Program-made: the position numbers and the translations under genes | From: Herbiconiux daphne | Lineage (GTDB): Bacteria > Actinomycetota > Actinomycetes > Actinomycetales > Microbacteriaceae | Assembly: GCF_024979295.1 (NCBI RefSeq) | Contig: NZ_JANLCJ010000002.1 | Coordinates: 124,001 to 188,000 of the forward strand | Direction of reading: 5' to 3' | DNA: 64,000 nucleotides | In this document: piece by piece, positions 56,295 through 64,000 of the stretch | Position numbering within the stretch: the first letter of the stretch is position 1 | Layout of the letters: each line of letters starts with the position of its first letter | Notes under the pieces: model-generated | Seen by the model: only the letters and a program-made list of their open reading frames with translations | Told to the model about the DNA's origin: nothing | Databases searched by the model: none

Positions 56295-57167
56295 TCAGTG
56301 CGCCGTGTCGTTCGCGGCTGTTTCGCTCGCGGCTGTGTCGCTCGCGGCTGTGTCGCTCCCGGCGGCACCCTCGTCGGCAGCGCCCTTCATCACGTAGACC
56401 GGCTCGGCGAGCGGGCGCTTGGGCGTGACGCCGTCGCCGCTCGAGCGGTGCGTGATGCGCCGGATGACCCAGGGCACGAAGTGCACCCGCGCCCACACCA
56501 GGTCTTCGGCTCGGGCGTGCCGCCAGCTCACCGACGGCAGCGGCTCGGGCTCGCCGGGCTGCAGGTCGTTGTCGACGTTGAGGGCGTCGAGCACCATGCG
56601 GGCGATCTCGTGATAGCCCTTGGCGTTCGGGTGCAGACGGTCGTCGGCCCACATGCGCGGGTTCTGAATCTCTTTCAGCCCCCACTGGTCGGCCACGATG
56701 CAGTCGTAGCGGGCCGCGATGGCCCGCAGGTTCTCGTTGTAGATGGCGACCTTGCCCCGGATGCCGCGGAACACCGGCGTGAAGCTCGTGTCGACCCCGG
56801 TGAAGATCACCACGGTCGCGTCGTCGCGCCGCAGCCGGCGGATGCCCACCTCGAACCGGGCGGCGATGTCGTCGGGGTCGGTGCCGGGCCGGATGACGTC
56901 GTTGCCGCCGGCCGAGATGGTGATGAGGTCGGGCTTCAGCGCGAGTGCGGGCTCGACCTGCTCGTCGACGATCTGCTGCAGCAACCGGCCGCGGATGGCG
57001 AGGTTGGCGTAGGAGAACTCGCCCTCGGCCTGCGCCGCGAGGGTCTCGGCCACCCGGTCGGCCCAGCCGCGGAACCCGCCGGGGCTGCCCGGCTCGGGGT
57101 CTCCGATGCCCTCGGTGAACGAATCGCCGAGAGCGACATATCGACGCCAAGGATGAGGCTGAGTCAT
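56295..57167 (-). CDS. SGNH/GDSL-family hydrolase with repetitive tail
   Basis: Esterase/lipase-like enzyme of 290 residues. The nucleophile is Ser15 in ALGDSFTEG, the Gly and Asn blocks appear in SAGGND, and DRLHPNAKGYHEIA holds the Asp-His pair. There is no signal peptide. ATG 57167 is chosen for the GGAGCG upstream; a GTG seven codons earlier is possible. The last ~20 residues are (A-S-D-T-A)-like repeats from a 15-base tandem array. Substrate unknown. Confidence 0.88.
   Translation of the reverse strand: MTQPHPWRRYVALGDSFTEGIGDPEPGSPGGFRGWADRVAETLAAQAEGEFSYANLAIRGRLLQQIVDEQVEPALALKPDLITISAGGNDVIRPGTDPDDIAARFEVGIRRLRRDDATVVIFTGVDTSFTPVFRGIRGKVAIYNENLRAIAARYDCIVADQWGLKEIQNPRMWADDRLHPNAKGYHEIARMVLDALNVDNDLQPGEPEPLPSVSWRHARAEDLVWARVHFVPWVIRRITHRSSGDGVTPKRPLAEPVYVMKGAADEGAAGSDTAASDTAASETAANDTAH
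56306..56365. repeat. 15-base tandem repeat, four copies, in the SGNH hydrolase tail
   Basis: Units at 56306, 56321, 56336 and 56351 read GTGTCGTTCGCGGCT, GTTTCGCTCGCGGCT, GTGTCGCTCGCGGCT and GTGTCGCTCCCGGCG. They are in frame on the minus strand and encode A-(S/N/G)-(D/E)-T-A style units. Copy number is likely to vary between strains. Confidence 0.9.
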
Positions 57168-57305
57168 CGTGGCACGCTCCTTTTCCACACGCCCGCCGGC
57201 CGCACGCGGGGACTAGGCGTGCCGCTCGAGCGGATGCGTGCTCTAGCGTAACTCCGACGCGCCCGGGCGGTCGGAGCGAGGGGTCGGGCTGTCGGTGCAG
57301 CGGGG

Positions 57306-57311
57306 TATCCT
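57306..57311 (+). promoter_or_regulatory. -10 element for the helicase gene (probable leaderless)
   Basis: TATCCT ends 8 bases before the GTG at 57320; no ribosome-binding site intervenes. Confidence 0.4.
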
Positions 57312-57319
57312 CGAACATC

Positions 57320-59140
57320 GTGACCAATCAGCCGCAGTTCGAACCCGCTCCGGGAACGAGCGCCGCGGGTCACCTCTCGCCCAGCTTCCCGGCGCGCGCC
57401 CCGTGGGGCACGGCGGGAAGGCTGCGGGCCTGGCAAGAAGAGGCGCTCACCGCCTACTTCGAGCATGAACCGCGCGACTTCCTGGCCGCCGCGACCCCGG
57501 GCGCCGGCAAGACGACCTTCGCGCTGCGCCTCGCCTCCGAGCTGCTGCACCGGCGCACGGTCGACCGGGTGATCGTGGTCGCGCCCACCGAGCATCTCAA
57601 GCGGCAGTGGGCGGATGCCGCCGACCGGGCCGGCGTGCGGCTCAACCCCGGGTTCCGCAACAGCGAGTCGCGGTTCGGCCGGCACTTCCACGGCGTGGCG
57701 CTCACCTACGCGCAGGTCGCGGCGCGGCCGGCCCTGCACCGCGAACTCACCATGGGGGCGAACACCCTCGTCATCCTCGACGAGGTGCACCACGGCGGCG
57801 ACGCCCTCAGCTGGGGCGACGCCGTGCGCGAGGCCTTCGAGCCCGCCATCCGCCGGCTCTCGCTCACCGGCACCCCGTTCCGCTCCGACACCTCGCCCAT
57901 CCCGTTCGTCGACTACGCGCCCGACGAACACGGCATCCGCGTGTCGCGCAGCGACTACAGCTACGGCTACGGCCGCGCCCTCAAAGACGGCGTGGTGCGC
58001 CCCGTGCTCTTCATGGTCTACGCCGGGCACATGCGCTGGCGCACCAAGGTGGGCGACGAGATGGAGGCCCGCCTCGGCGAGGGCAACACCAAAGACATCA
58101 CCTCGCAGGCCTGGCGCACGGCGCTCGACCCGAAGGGCGACTGGATTCCGCAGGTGCTCGGCGCCGCCGACAAACGTCTCTCCGAGGTGCGGCAGTCGAT
58201 TCCGGATGCCGGTGGGCTCGTCATCGCGACCGACCAGACCGTGGCGCGCGCCTACGCCGCCATCCTCGAGCAGATCTCGGGCGAATCCGTGACCGTTGTG
58301 CTCTCCGACGAGAAGGAGGCCTCTGACCGCATCGAGCAGTTCTCGAACTCCGCCAAGCGCTGGATGGTCGCGGTGCGCATGGTGTCCGAGGGCGTCGACG
58401 TGCCGCGCCTGGCGGTCGGGGTCTACGCCACGAGCGCGTCGACGCCGCTGTTCTTCGCGCAGGCGATCGGCCGGTTCGTGCGGGCGCGGCGGCGGGGCGA
58501 GACGGCATCCGTCTTCCTTCCGAACGTGCCGGCGCTGATGGCACTGGCCGAGAAGCTCGAACTCGAGCGCGACCACGCGCTCGACAAGCGCGACGACGGA
58601 ACGAACCCCGAGGGCGACCTCTACAACCCCGAAGACGCCATGGTGGCCGCGGCGAACCGCGACGAGAAGGCGTCGGAATCGCTCGTCGACGAGTTCTCGT
58701 TCGTGGCGATCGGTTCCGAGGCCACGTTCGACCGGGTCGTCTACGACGGGGGCGAATTCGGGTTCGAGGCGGTGGTCGGCAGTGAAGAGGAGCTCGACTT
58801 CCTCGGGCTCCCGGGGCTGCTCGAGCCAGATCAGGTGCGTGACCTGCTGCAGCACCGGCAGGCCCGCCAGCAGAAGCACGCCGCCGCGAACCCGAAGCCC
58901 GGGCCGCTCGACGACACCGACGGGGGAGTGCCGGCGCCGCTCTACCGCACGCTCAAAGAGCAGCGCAGCCTGCTCAACAGCCTCGTCGGCATCTGGGCCA
59001 AGCAGTCGCAGGAGCCGCACGGGCTGATCCACGCCGAGCTCCGGCGCATCTGCGGCGGCCCGGCGGTCGCGCAGGCGAGCGTCACCCAGTTGCAGGCGCG
59101 CATCGTCACGGTGCGCAAATGGCTCGGGTCCGGGCACTGA
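57320..59140 (+). CDS. DEAD/DEAH-box (superfamily 2) helicase
   Basis: A 606-residue SF2 helicase of a family common in actinobacteria. Motif I is ATPGAGKTT (58-66), motif II is the DEVH box in ILDEVHHGG (153-160), motif III is LTGTPFR (182-188) and motif VI is QAIGRFVRARRR. The helicase core covers roughly residues 30-410; the C-terminal ~190 residues are specific to the group and of unknown role. No methylase, nuclease or phage-defence partner is adjacent, so there is no support for a restriction or DISARM-type system here. Start GTG 57320. Confidence 0.88.
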   Translation: MTNQPQFEPAPGTSAAGHLSPSFPARAPWGTAGRLRAWQEEALTAYFEHEPRDFLAAATPGAGKTTFALRLASELLHRRTVDRVIVVAPTEHLKRQWADAADRAGVRLNPGFRNSESRFGRHFHGVALTYAQVAARPALHRELTMGANTLVILDEVHHGGDALSWGDAVREAFEPAIRRLSLTGTPFRSDTSPIPFVDYAPDEHGIRVSRSDYSYGYGRALKDGVVRPVLFMVYAGHMRWRTKVGDEMEARLGEGNTKDITSQAWRTALDPKGDWIPQVLGAADKRLSEVRQSIPDAGGLVIATDQTVARAYAAILEQISGESVTVVLSDEKEASDRIEQFSNSAKRWMVAVRMVSEGVDVPRLAVGVYATSASTPLFFAQAIGRFVRARRRGETASVFLPNVPALMALAEKLELERDHALDKRDDGTNPEGDLYNPEDAMVAAANRDEKASESLVDEFSFVAIGSEATFDRVVYDGGEFGFEAVVGSEEELDFLGLPGLLEPDQVRDLLQHRQARQQKHAAANPKPGPLDDTDGGVPAPLYRTLKEQRSLLNSLVGIWAKQSQEPHGLIHAELRRICGGPAVAQASVTQLQARIVTVRKWLGSGH

Positions 59141-59213
59141 GCGGTCTCGTGCCCCAATAAAGCGGGGTGTCGTCTTCGGTGACGACGCGGCATCCGCGTG
59201 CCACTATGACTGC

Positions 59214-60686
59214 ATGACGACTGAGACAGCCCCGCCGGCAGCGCCGCCCGCGAAGGAGCGCACGTTCTTCGGGCAGCCGTTCGCGCTCGTGCACATCTTC
59301 GGGGTGGAGATGTGGGAGCGGTTCTCGTTCTACGGCATGCAGGGCATTCTGCTGCTCTACATGTTCTATACGGTCGCCGAGGGCGGTCTCGGCATCCCGA
59401 AGCCCGTCGCGGTGGGCATCGTGGGCGCCTACGGCGGCTCGGTCTACCTCGCCACCATCCTCGGCGCGTGGCTCGCCGACCGCCTGCTCGGGTCGGAGCG
59501 CACCCTGTTCTACAGCGCGATCGTCGTCATGGCGGGGCACATCGCGCTCTCGCTCATCCCGGGCGTCGCGGGGCTCGGGGCGGGCCTCATCCTGATCGCC
59601 CTCGGCTCGGGCGGGGTGAAGGCCAACGCGACCTCGGTGGTCGGCACGCTCTACACCGAGAAAGACGTGCGCCGGGATGCCGGTTTCTCCATCTTCTATC
59701 TCGGCATCAACCTCGGGGCGTTCCTCGGCCCGCTGCTCACCGGGCTGCTGCAGACGTCGTTCGGGTTCCACGTCGGCTTCGGCGTGGCCGCCGTCGGCAT
59801 GGCGATCGGGCTCATCCAGTATTCGTTCGGCCGTCGCACCCTGCCGCCCGAGGCGAAGACCGTGCCCAACCCGCTGCCGAAGAAGCACCGGCTGATCATG
59901 GTGGGCGTCGCCGTCGGGGCGGTCGTGGTGATCGTGGCCGCGGTGCTGGTCGGGGTGCTGAACGCCGACAACCTCGCCGATGCCGTGGCGATCGTGACGC
60001 TCGCGGCCTCGATCGCGTACTTCGCCATCATCCTGTCGTCGAAGCGCATCTCGGGCGTGGAGCGCAGCCGGGTGTTCTCGTTCATCCCGATGTTCATCAC
60101 GAGCGTGGCGTTCTGGGCGCTCTACCAGCAGCAGTTCACGGTGGTCACGCTCTATGCCAACGACCGGCTGAATCTGAACCTGTTCGGCTGGGAGATGCCG
60201 GTCGCCTGGGTGCAATCGATCAACCCGATCTTCATCATCATCCTGTCGGGCGTGTTCGCGGCGATCTGGACGAAGCTCGGCGACCGCCAGCCCGCCACGC
60301 CCTACAAGTTCGCGGCCGGGGCGATCGTGATGGGGCTGGCGTTCCTGCTGTTCATCCCGTTCTCGGGCACGGGGTCGCACGGCACGCCGTTGCTCGCGCT
60401 GGTCGGCATCCTGTTCGTGTTCACCATCGCCGAGCTGCTGCTGTCGCCCGTAGGGCTGTCGCTGTCGACGAAGTTGGCACCGAAGGTGTTCCACACCCAG
60501 ATGGTGGCCCTGTTCTTCTTGTCCATCGCCCTCGGAACGGCCCTGTCGGGCATCCTGGCCGGTTTCTACAACGAGAACAACGAGGTGCCCTACTTCGGTA
60601 TCTCGGGCCTCGTGGCCATCGCCGTGGGCGGCCTGCTCATCTCGATCACCCCCTGGGTGCGCAGACTCATGAGCGGCGTGAAGTAG
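59214..60686 (+). CDS. Proton-dependent oligopeptide transporter (POT/PTR family)
   Basis: Imports di- and tripeptides with protons; major-facilitator fold with about 14 membrane helices in 490 residues. The EMWERFSFYGMQGILLLYM segment carries the ExxERF proton-coupling motif (EMWERF), and FYLGINLGAFLGPLL and FWALYQQQ are POT signatures. Close in style to DtpT. ATG 59214 has no ribosome-binding site; TATGAC or CACTAT lies 3-5 bases upstream. A long palindrome follows the gene. Confidence 0.93.
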   Translation: MTTETAPPAAPPAKERTFFGQPFALVHIFGVEMWERFSFYGMQGILLLYMFYTVAEGGLGIPKPVAVGIVGAYGGSVYLATILGAWLADRLLGSERTLFYSAIVVMAGHIALSLIPGVAGLGAGLILIALGSGGVKANATSVVGTLYTEKDVRRDAGFSIFYLGINLGAFLGPLLTGLLQTSFGFHVGFGVAAVGMAIGLIQYSFGRRTLPPEAKTVPNPLPKKHRLIMVGVAVGAVVVIVAAVLVGVLNADNLADAVAIVTLAASIAYFAIILSSKRISGVERSRVFSFIPMFITSVAFWALYQQQFTVVTLYANDRLNLNLFGWEMPVAWVQSINPIFIIILSGVFAAIWTKLGDRQPATPYKFAAGAIVMGLAFLLFIPFSGTGSHGTPLLALVGILFVFTIAELLLSPVGLSLSTKLAPKVFHTQMVALFFLSIALGTALSGILAGFYNENNEVPYFGISGLVAIAVGGLLISITPWVRRLMSGVK

Positions 60687-60708
60687 CCCCCCGCCACCCC
60701 ACCCCTTC

Positions 60709-60768
60709 CGCGAGTGGTCACAAAACGCGCCAAAACCTCCGGTTTGGCGCGTTTTGTGACCACTCGCG
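60709..60768. terminator. Long perfect palindrome between the POT transporter and oxidoreductase genes
   Basis: A perfect 26-bp stem, 60709-60734 and 60743-60768, with an 8-base loop (ACCTCCGG). The left arm begins CGCGAGTGGTCACAAAACGC. It ends directly at the stop codon of the convergent oxidoreductase gene. It is the strongest palindrome in the window and probably a bidirectional terminator. Confidence 0.85.
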
Positions 60769-61368
60769 TCAGTCGTAGTAGTAGCGCTGCTCTTTCCAGG
60801 GGTCGCCGTAGGCGTTGTAGCCGTTGAGCTCCCAGAAGCCGAGCTCCTCGGAGTCGTGCATCGTGATGCCCCGCACCCACTTCGCGCTCTTCCAGAAGTA
60901 GAGGTGCGGCACGAGCAGCCGCGCCGGCCCGCCGTGCTCGTCGTCGAGTGGCTCGCCGTCGACCTCGAACGCGATCCAGGCCTGGCCGTCGAGCAGGTCT
61001 TCGAGGGGCAGGTTCGTGGTGTAGCCGCCGAACGAGTGCACCATCGTGTAGTCGGCGGCGGTCTGCACCTCGGCGAAGAGGGTGTCGAGCGACACGCCGC
61101 GCCACTCGGTGTCGAACTTCGACCAGCGCGTGACGCAGTGGATGTCGGTCTCCACCGTCTCGACCGGGAGCGCGCGGAATTCCTCCCACGTCCACCGCTT
61201 CACCCGGCCGGCTTCGTCGGTGATCGTGAACTGCCACTCGCCGGGGTGGATGTTCGGCGTCGGGCCGGCCGAGAGCACCGGGAAGTCGCGCGTCTCGTAC
61301 TGACCGGGAGGCAGACGCGAGTCCGCCTCCCGGCCCCTCCCGGAGAACCCGGGATTCACGATGCCCAT
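60769..61368 (-). CDS. Molybdopterin-dependent sulfite oxidase-like oxidoreductase (YuiH family)
   Basis: A 199-residue SUOX-fold protein with a single molybdopterin domain. The Mo-ligating cysteine is in DIHCVTRWSKFDTEWRGVSLDTL, and GGYTTNLPLEDLL, GGPARLLVPHLYFWKSAKWV and the C-terminal GFWELNGYNAYGDPW are conserved. There is no Tat signal peptide or cytochrome domain, so it is a cytosolic short form of unknown substrate. ATG 61368. It is 11 bases downstream of the DUF1269 gene and may be cotranscribed. Confidence 0.9.
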   Translation of the reverse strand: MGIVNPGFSGRGREADSRLPPGQYETRDFPVLSAGPTPNIHPGEWQFTITDEAGRVKRWTWEEFRALPVETVETDIHCVTRWSKFDTEWRGVSLDTLFAEVQTAADYTMVHSFGGYTTNLPLEDLLDGQAWIAFEVDGEPLDDEHGGPARLLVPHLYFWKSAKWVRGITMHDSEELGFWELNGYNAYGDPWKEQRYYYD

Positions 61369-61379
61369 GTTCGGCTCGT

Positions 61380-61880
61380 TCAGGCCTGGGGCTGCTCGGC
61401 CAGGTCGTGGATGAGCGCCTTCTCGTCTTCCTCGCTCAGCGAGGTCTTGATGACCTTGCCGTTGAAGGGTGCGATGGCGGCGGCGAACTTGTCTTCGGTG
61501 AGCTTGACGGTGTAGATCACGACGGCCGACTTGCCGGCGCCGACCGACTCCTTCACCTGCGAACGGAACTCGCTGTTGAGCCCGGTCTTGTCGATGCCGG
61601 CGAACAGCGCGCCGATCAGGCCACCGAAGACCAGACCGAAGAACGGCACGAAGAACAGGATGCCGATGAGGGTTCCGAAGAGCGCTCCGCCGGCCGCACC
61701 GAGGCCGATGTTGCCCGCGGCGCCGGGGTGCTCGACGTGGGTCTTGCCCTGCTCGTCGACCTTCACGAGCGCGAGGCCCGCGAGCTCGACGATGAGGTCG
61801 CCCTGAAGTTCCTGAACCTTCTGGTAGGCGCCCTCGGCGTCTTTTTCGTTGTCAAAGGCGATGACGATCAAATCGGCCAT
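61380..61880 (-). CDS. DUF1269 domain protein
   Basis: A 166-residue protein starting MADLIVIAFDNEKDAEGAYQKV, with a hydrophobic, glycine-rich middle (IGLGAAGGALFGTLIGILFFVPFFGLVFGG read in part) that may insert in the membrane, and a C-terminal alpha/beta part ending in KALIHDLAEQPQA. Family function unknown, possibly stress-related. Length is typical. ATG 61880. Confidence 0.88.
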   Translation of the reverse strand: MADLIVIAFDNEKDAEGAYQKVQELQGDLIVELAGLALVKVDEQGKTHVEHPGAAGNIGLGAAGGALFGTLIGILFFVPFFGLVFGGLIGALFAGIDKTGLNSEFRSQVKESVGAGKSAVVIYTVKLTEDKFAAAIAPFNGKVIKTSLSEEDEKALIHDLAEQPQA

Positions 61881-61935
61881 GAGTGTGTGAAACCTTTCTC
61901 GTTTTCCACGAGCGTAGAGGATGCCGGTTAACGAA

Positions 61936-61970
61936 AAGAAGACCCGGCGTCATGCCGGGTCTTCTTTCGT
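61936..61970 (-). terminator. Terminator downstream of tRNA-Leu
   Basis: AAGAAGACCCGGC (61936-61948) and GCCGGGTCTTCTT (61954-61966) form a perfect 13-bp stem with a GTCAT loop. It lies 21-55 bases beyond the tRNA 3' end on the minus strand and has T-rich flanks on both sides. Confidence 0.85.
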
Positions 61971-61990
61971 TTTCACTGTCTCAACCAGTG

Positions 61991-62075
61991 TCTCCGAGGG
62001 GGGACTTGAACCCCCACGCCCTATACGGGCACTAGCACCTCAAGCTAGCGCGTCTGCCATTTCCGCCACCCGGAG
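61991..62075 (-). tRNA. tRNA-Leu (anticodon GAG)
   Basis: An 85-base class II tRNA. Read on the minus strand, the acceptor is CTCCGGG paired with CTCGGAG (one G-T pair), the anticodon arm is CTAGC-TTGAGGT-GCTAG giving anticodon GAG (reads CUC and CUU), the long variable arm is TGCCCGTATAGGGCG and the T arm GGGGGTTCAAGTCCCCC. The discriminator is A and CCA is not encoded. The C1-G72 pair is unusual, since most bacterial leucine tRNAs have G1-C72. Confidence 0.95.
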
Positions 62076-62116
62076 TCAGGTGCCTGGCGATTGATCGCTC
62101 AACCAGCCAAGGAAAG

Positions 62117-62144
62117 ACAATAGCACGGATGGCGTGCCGGCAAA
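62117..62144 (-). promoter_or_regulatory. Promoter for tRNA-Leu
   Basis: On the minus strand TTTGCC (62139-62144) and TATTGT (62117-62122) are 16 bases apart. The -10 is 41 bases from the mature tRNA 5' end, leaving a short leader to be removed. Confidence 0.5.
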
Positions 62145-62171
62145 TCCACCGCCGCGGTCAGTGCCTACCGG

Positions 62172-62177
62172 TAGCGT
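62172..62177 (+). promoter_or_regulatory. -10 element for the M20 peptidase gene (probable leaderless)
   Basis: TAGCGT ends 7 bases before the ATG at 62185, and no ribosome-binding site is present. Confidence 0.4.
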
Positions 62178-62184
62178 GAACCAC

Positions 62185-63498
62185 ATGACGTCATCGCCTG
62201 AGCACGCCGAACTCGACCTGACGACCCGCATCGCGCGCGACCTGATCCGGTTCGACACGTCGAACTACGGCGAGGGCCGCTCCAACGGCGAGACCCCCGC
62301 GGCCGAATATCTGGCCGCGCATCTCGAGCGTCTCGGCCTGACCGTGCAGTCGTTCGACTCCGAGCCCGGCCGCACCAGCATCGTCACCCGCGTGCCCGGC
62401 CGCGATGCGTCGAAACCCGCACTCGTCGTGCACGGTCACACCGACGTCGTGCCGGCGATCGCGGCCGATTGGTCGGTCGATCCGTTCGGCGGCGACATCC
62501 GTGACGGCATGCTCTGGGGTCGCGGCGCGGTCGACATGAAGAACATGGATGCGATGGTCGTCGCCGCCCTCGATCGCATCCTGTCGTCGGGCCGGCAGCC
62601 CGAGCGCGAGCTCGTCGTGGCGTTCTTCGCCGACGAGGAGGCCGGGGGAGTTCTGGGTTCGCACTACCTAGTGCACGAGCATCCGCAGCTCTTCGAGGGC
62701 GCCACCGAGGCCATCAGCGAGGTGGGCGGCTACTCGATCGACCTCGACGGCAAGCGCGCCTACCTCGTGCAGACCGGCGAGAAGGCCCTGATCTGGATGA
62801 AGTTGATCGCCCGCGGCACCGCCGGCCACGGCTCCCAGGTCAACAACGACAACGCCGTCACGCGCCTCGCCCGCGCCGTGGCCACCATCGGCAGCCGCGA
62901 GTGGCCGGTGCACCTCACCGCTACCACCCGCCAGCTGCTCGACCGGGTGGCGGCCCTGCTTGGCAAAGACCCGCAGAAGCTCAGCGCCGACGAGATCGCC
63001 ATCGCCACCGGCACCGCCTCGCGATTCATCTCGGCCACGCTGCGCACCACGACGAACCCCACGGGGCTGACGGCGGGCTACAAGCACAACGTCATCCCCG
63101 ACCGCGCCGAAGCGCTGATCGACGTGCGCGTGCTGCCCGGGCACGAAGACGAGGTGCTCGCCGAGATCCGCGAACTCATCGGCGACGACGTCGAGATCGT
63201 GATCTCGCACCAAGACATCGGGCTCGAGACCACCTTCGACGGCGAGCTCGTCGACACCATGGTCGCGACGCTGCAAGAGCACGATCCCGGCGCGGAGGTT
63301 CTGCCCTACCTGCTCTCGGGCGGCACCGACAACAAGGCACTCAGCCTGCTCGGCATCCGCGGTTTCGGCTTCGCGCCGCTGCAGCTGCCGCCGACCCTCG
63401 ACTTTCCCGCGATGTTCCATGGCGTTGACGAGCGTGTTCCGCTCGAGGCGCTAGGGTTTGGCACAGACGTTCTGACCGATCTGCTGCTGCGGTACTGA
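62185..63498 (+). CDS. M20/M25/M40 family metallopeptidase
   Basis: A 437-residue cytosolic amidohydrolase or dipeptidase of the ArgE/DapE/CPG2 group. Zinc ligands and catalytic residues are His85 and Asp87 in VVHGHTD, Asp117 in GRGAVDMKNM and Glu151/Glu152 in FADEEAGG; HG in GTAGHGSQ marks the dimerisation domain. ATG 62185 is chosen because the conserved ELDLTTRIARDLIRFDTSN follows; the longer frame adds an unconserved Pro-rich stretch over the promoter. The exact substrate is uncertain. Confidence 0.92.
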   Translation: MTSSPEHAELDLTTRIARDLIRFDTSNYGEGRSNGETPAAEYLAAHLERLGLTVQSFDSEPGRTSIVTRVPGRDASKPALVVHGHTDVVPAIAADWSVDPFGGDIRDGMLWGRGAVDMKNMDAMVVAALDRILSSGRQPERELVVAFFADEEAGGVLGSHYLVHEHPQLFEGATEAISEVGGYSIDLDGKRAYLVQTGEKALIWMKLIARGTAGHGSQVNNDNAVTRLARAVATIGSREWPVHLTATTRQLLDRVAALLGKDPQKLSADEIAIATGTASRFISATLRTTTNPTGLTAGYKHNVIPDRAEALIDVRVLPGHEDEVLAEIRELIGDDVEIVISHQDIGLETTFDGELVDTMVATLQEHDPGAEVLPYLLSGGTDNKALSLLGIRGFGFAPLQLPPTLDFPAMFHGVDERVPLEALGFGTDVLTDLLLRY

Positions 63499-63501
63499 TC
63501 C

Positions 63502-63567
63502 GCGCGGCAGACCCACCCGCGACCACGTGGTCGCCCCGGCGCGCCGGCGGCTTATGGCCTGCCGCGC
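63502..63567. other. Nested inverted repeats upstream of uppP
   Basis: An outer 9-bp pair, GCGCGGCAG (63502-63510) and CTGCCGCGC (63559-63567), encloses two perfect palindromes: GCGACCACGTGGTCGC (63519-63534) and CCGGCGCGCCGG (63536-63547). It fills most of the 90-base gap between the M20 gene and uppP and may act as a terminator or a cloverleaf-like leader. Confidence 0.6.
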
Positions 63568-63588
63568 ACGATCACTCCAAAGGGAGAC

Positions 63589-64000
63589 ATGGACTTTCTC
63601 AACGCCGTCATCCTGGGATTTGTGCAAGGCCTGACCGAGTTCCTGCCGATCTCGTCCAGCGCGCACCTGCGCATCCTGGGCGAATTCCTGCCCGGCGCCG
63701 CCGACCCCGGAGCCGCTTTCACGGCGATCACGCAGCTCGGCACCGAGACCGCCGTCGTCGTGTTCTTCTGGCGCGACATCACGCGCATCATCGGCCGCTG
63801 GGCCCGGTCGCTGGCCGGCCGCGTGCCCCGCAACGACCCGGATGCGCGCATGGGCTGGCTGATCATCGTCGGCTCGATCCCGATCGTGGTGCTGGGCCTG
63901 CTCTTCCAAGACGCCATCGAGACGACGTTGCGATCGCTCTGGATCGTCGCCACGACCCTCATCGTGTTCGGCATCCTCCTCGGCATCGCCGACTACGTGG
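63589..64000 (+). CDS. uppP: Undecaprenyl-diphosphatase, N-terminal part (runs off the window)
   Basis: UppP (BacA) dephosphorylates undecaprenyl diphosphate to recycle the lipid carrier of cell-wall synthesis in the membrane. The first 137 codons are visible. [20 protein letters not shown] and the following [10 protein letters not shown] are the catalytic signature (Glu17, the Ser run and His26), and several hydrophobic helices follow. ATG 63589 has a good AGGGAGA ribosome-binding site at 63581-63587. The C-terminal half lies beyond base 64000. Confidence 0.95.
   Translation, partial: MDFLNAVILGFVQGLTEFLPISSSAHLRILGEFLPGAADPGAAFTAITQLGTETAVVVFFWRDITRIIGRWARSLAGRVPRNDPDARMGWLIIVGSIPIVVLGLLFQDAIETTLRSLWIVATTLIVFGILLGIADYV

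Noticed and set aside
57320..59140. Helicase as part of a phage-defence or restriction island
   Set aside because: No methylase, nuclease or defence partner adjacent; neighbours are an SGNH hydrolase and a peptide transporter, and the gene looks like a common actinobacterial helicase.

Overview
The window is a dense, high-GC (about 68-70% by eye) bacterial chromosome segment from an actinobacterium, most probably a member of the Microbacteriaceae (Herbiconiux/Leifsonia/Subtercola-like; genus not resolvable from this alone). The lineage markers are RbpA, WhiA, OpcA, the actinobacterial form of Pgi, a mixed-type phosphofructokinase, a GTG/ATG/TTG start mix, and the gene order uvrB-uvrA-uvrC-rapZ-whiA-(sod)-gap-pgk-tpi-secG-rbpA-pgl-opcA-zwf-pgi-tal-tkt-ctaB-ctaA-sufBD. 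It is mostly conserved core genome; there is no prophage, insertion sequence, CRISPR array or rRNA, and there is one tRNA.

Layout. 1-3.8 kb: end of rpsA, coaE, and the 5-oxoprolinase operon pxpABC. 3.9-12 kb: pfkA, divergent from the excision-repair genes uvrB, uvrA and uvrC. 12-13 kb: an accessory beta-helix (YdcK-like) gene placed between uvrC and rapZ. 13.1-19.6 kb: rapZ, whiA, superoxide dismutase, the lower-glycolysis operon gap-pgk-tpiA, secG and rbpA. 19.7-27.9 kb, minus strand: the pentose-phosphate operon tkt-tal-pgi-zwf-opcA-pgl. 28-34.2 kb: heme o/a synthesis (ctaB, ctaA) and a suf iron-sulfur operon (sufB, sufD, Rieske ferredoxin, sufC, sufT). 34.2-35.4 kb: a probable gene cassette, an AbiEi-like/DUF559 nuclease gene bracketed by two homologous palindromic repeats in direct orientation. 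35.4-41 kb: bioY, an ABC-F ATPase, surf1, two small genes, fabG and serB. 41-49 kb: glgC/glgA, an orphan ABC ATPase, L31 type B, a HEAT protein, an exonuclease and treS. 49-64 kb: alpha/beta hydrolase, glycosyltransferase, phosphatase, sirtuin, SpoU methyltransferase, APC permease, D,D-carboxypeptidase-like protein, SGNH hydrolase, helicase, POT peptide transporter, molybdopterin oxidoreductase, DUF1269 protein, tRNA-Leu(GAG), M20 peptidase and the start of uppP.

The genes describe central carbon flow: PfkA, GapA, Pgk and TpiA for glycolysis, the complete oxidative and non-oxidative pentose-phosphate branch, and storage-sugar synthesis (GlgC, GlgA/GlgM, TreS). CtaA, CtaB and Surf1 serve an aa3-type oxidase, and Suf supplies iron-sulfur clusters.

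Two things cut across the annotation. First, gene 3' ends carry unusually long intergenic palindromes (17-26 bp stems), and the DUF559 nuclease gene sits between two copies of one of them. Second, many genes have a TAnnnT -10 hexamer ending 6-8 bases before the start codon, the signature of leaderless transcription. No gene-free stretch exceeds 300 bases; the longest gaps (about 210, 204 and 173 bases) are described as features.
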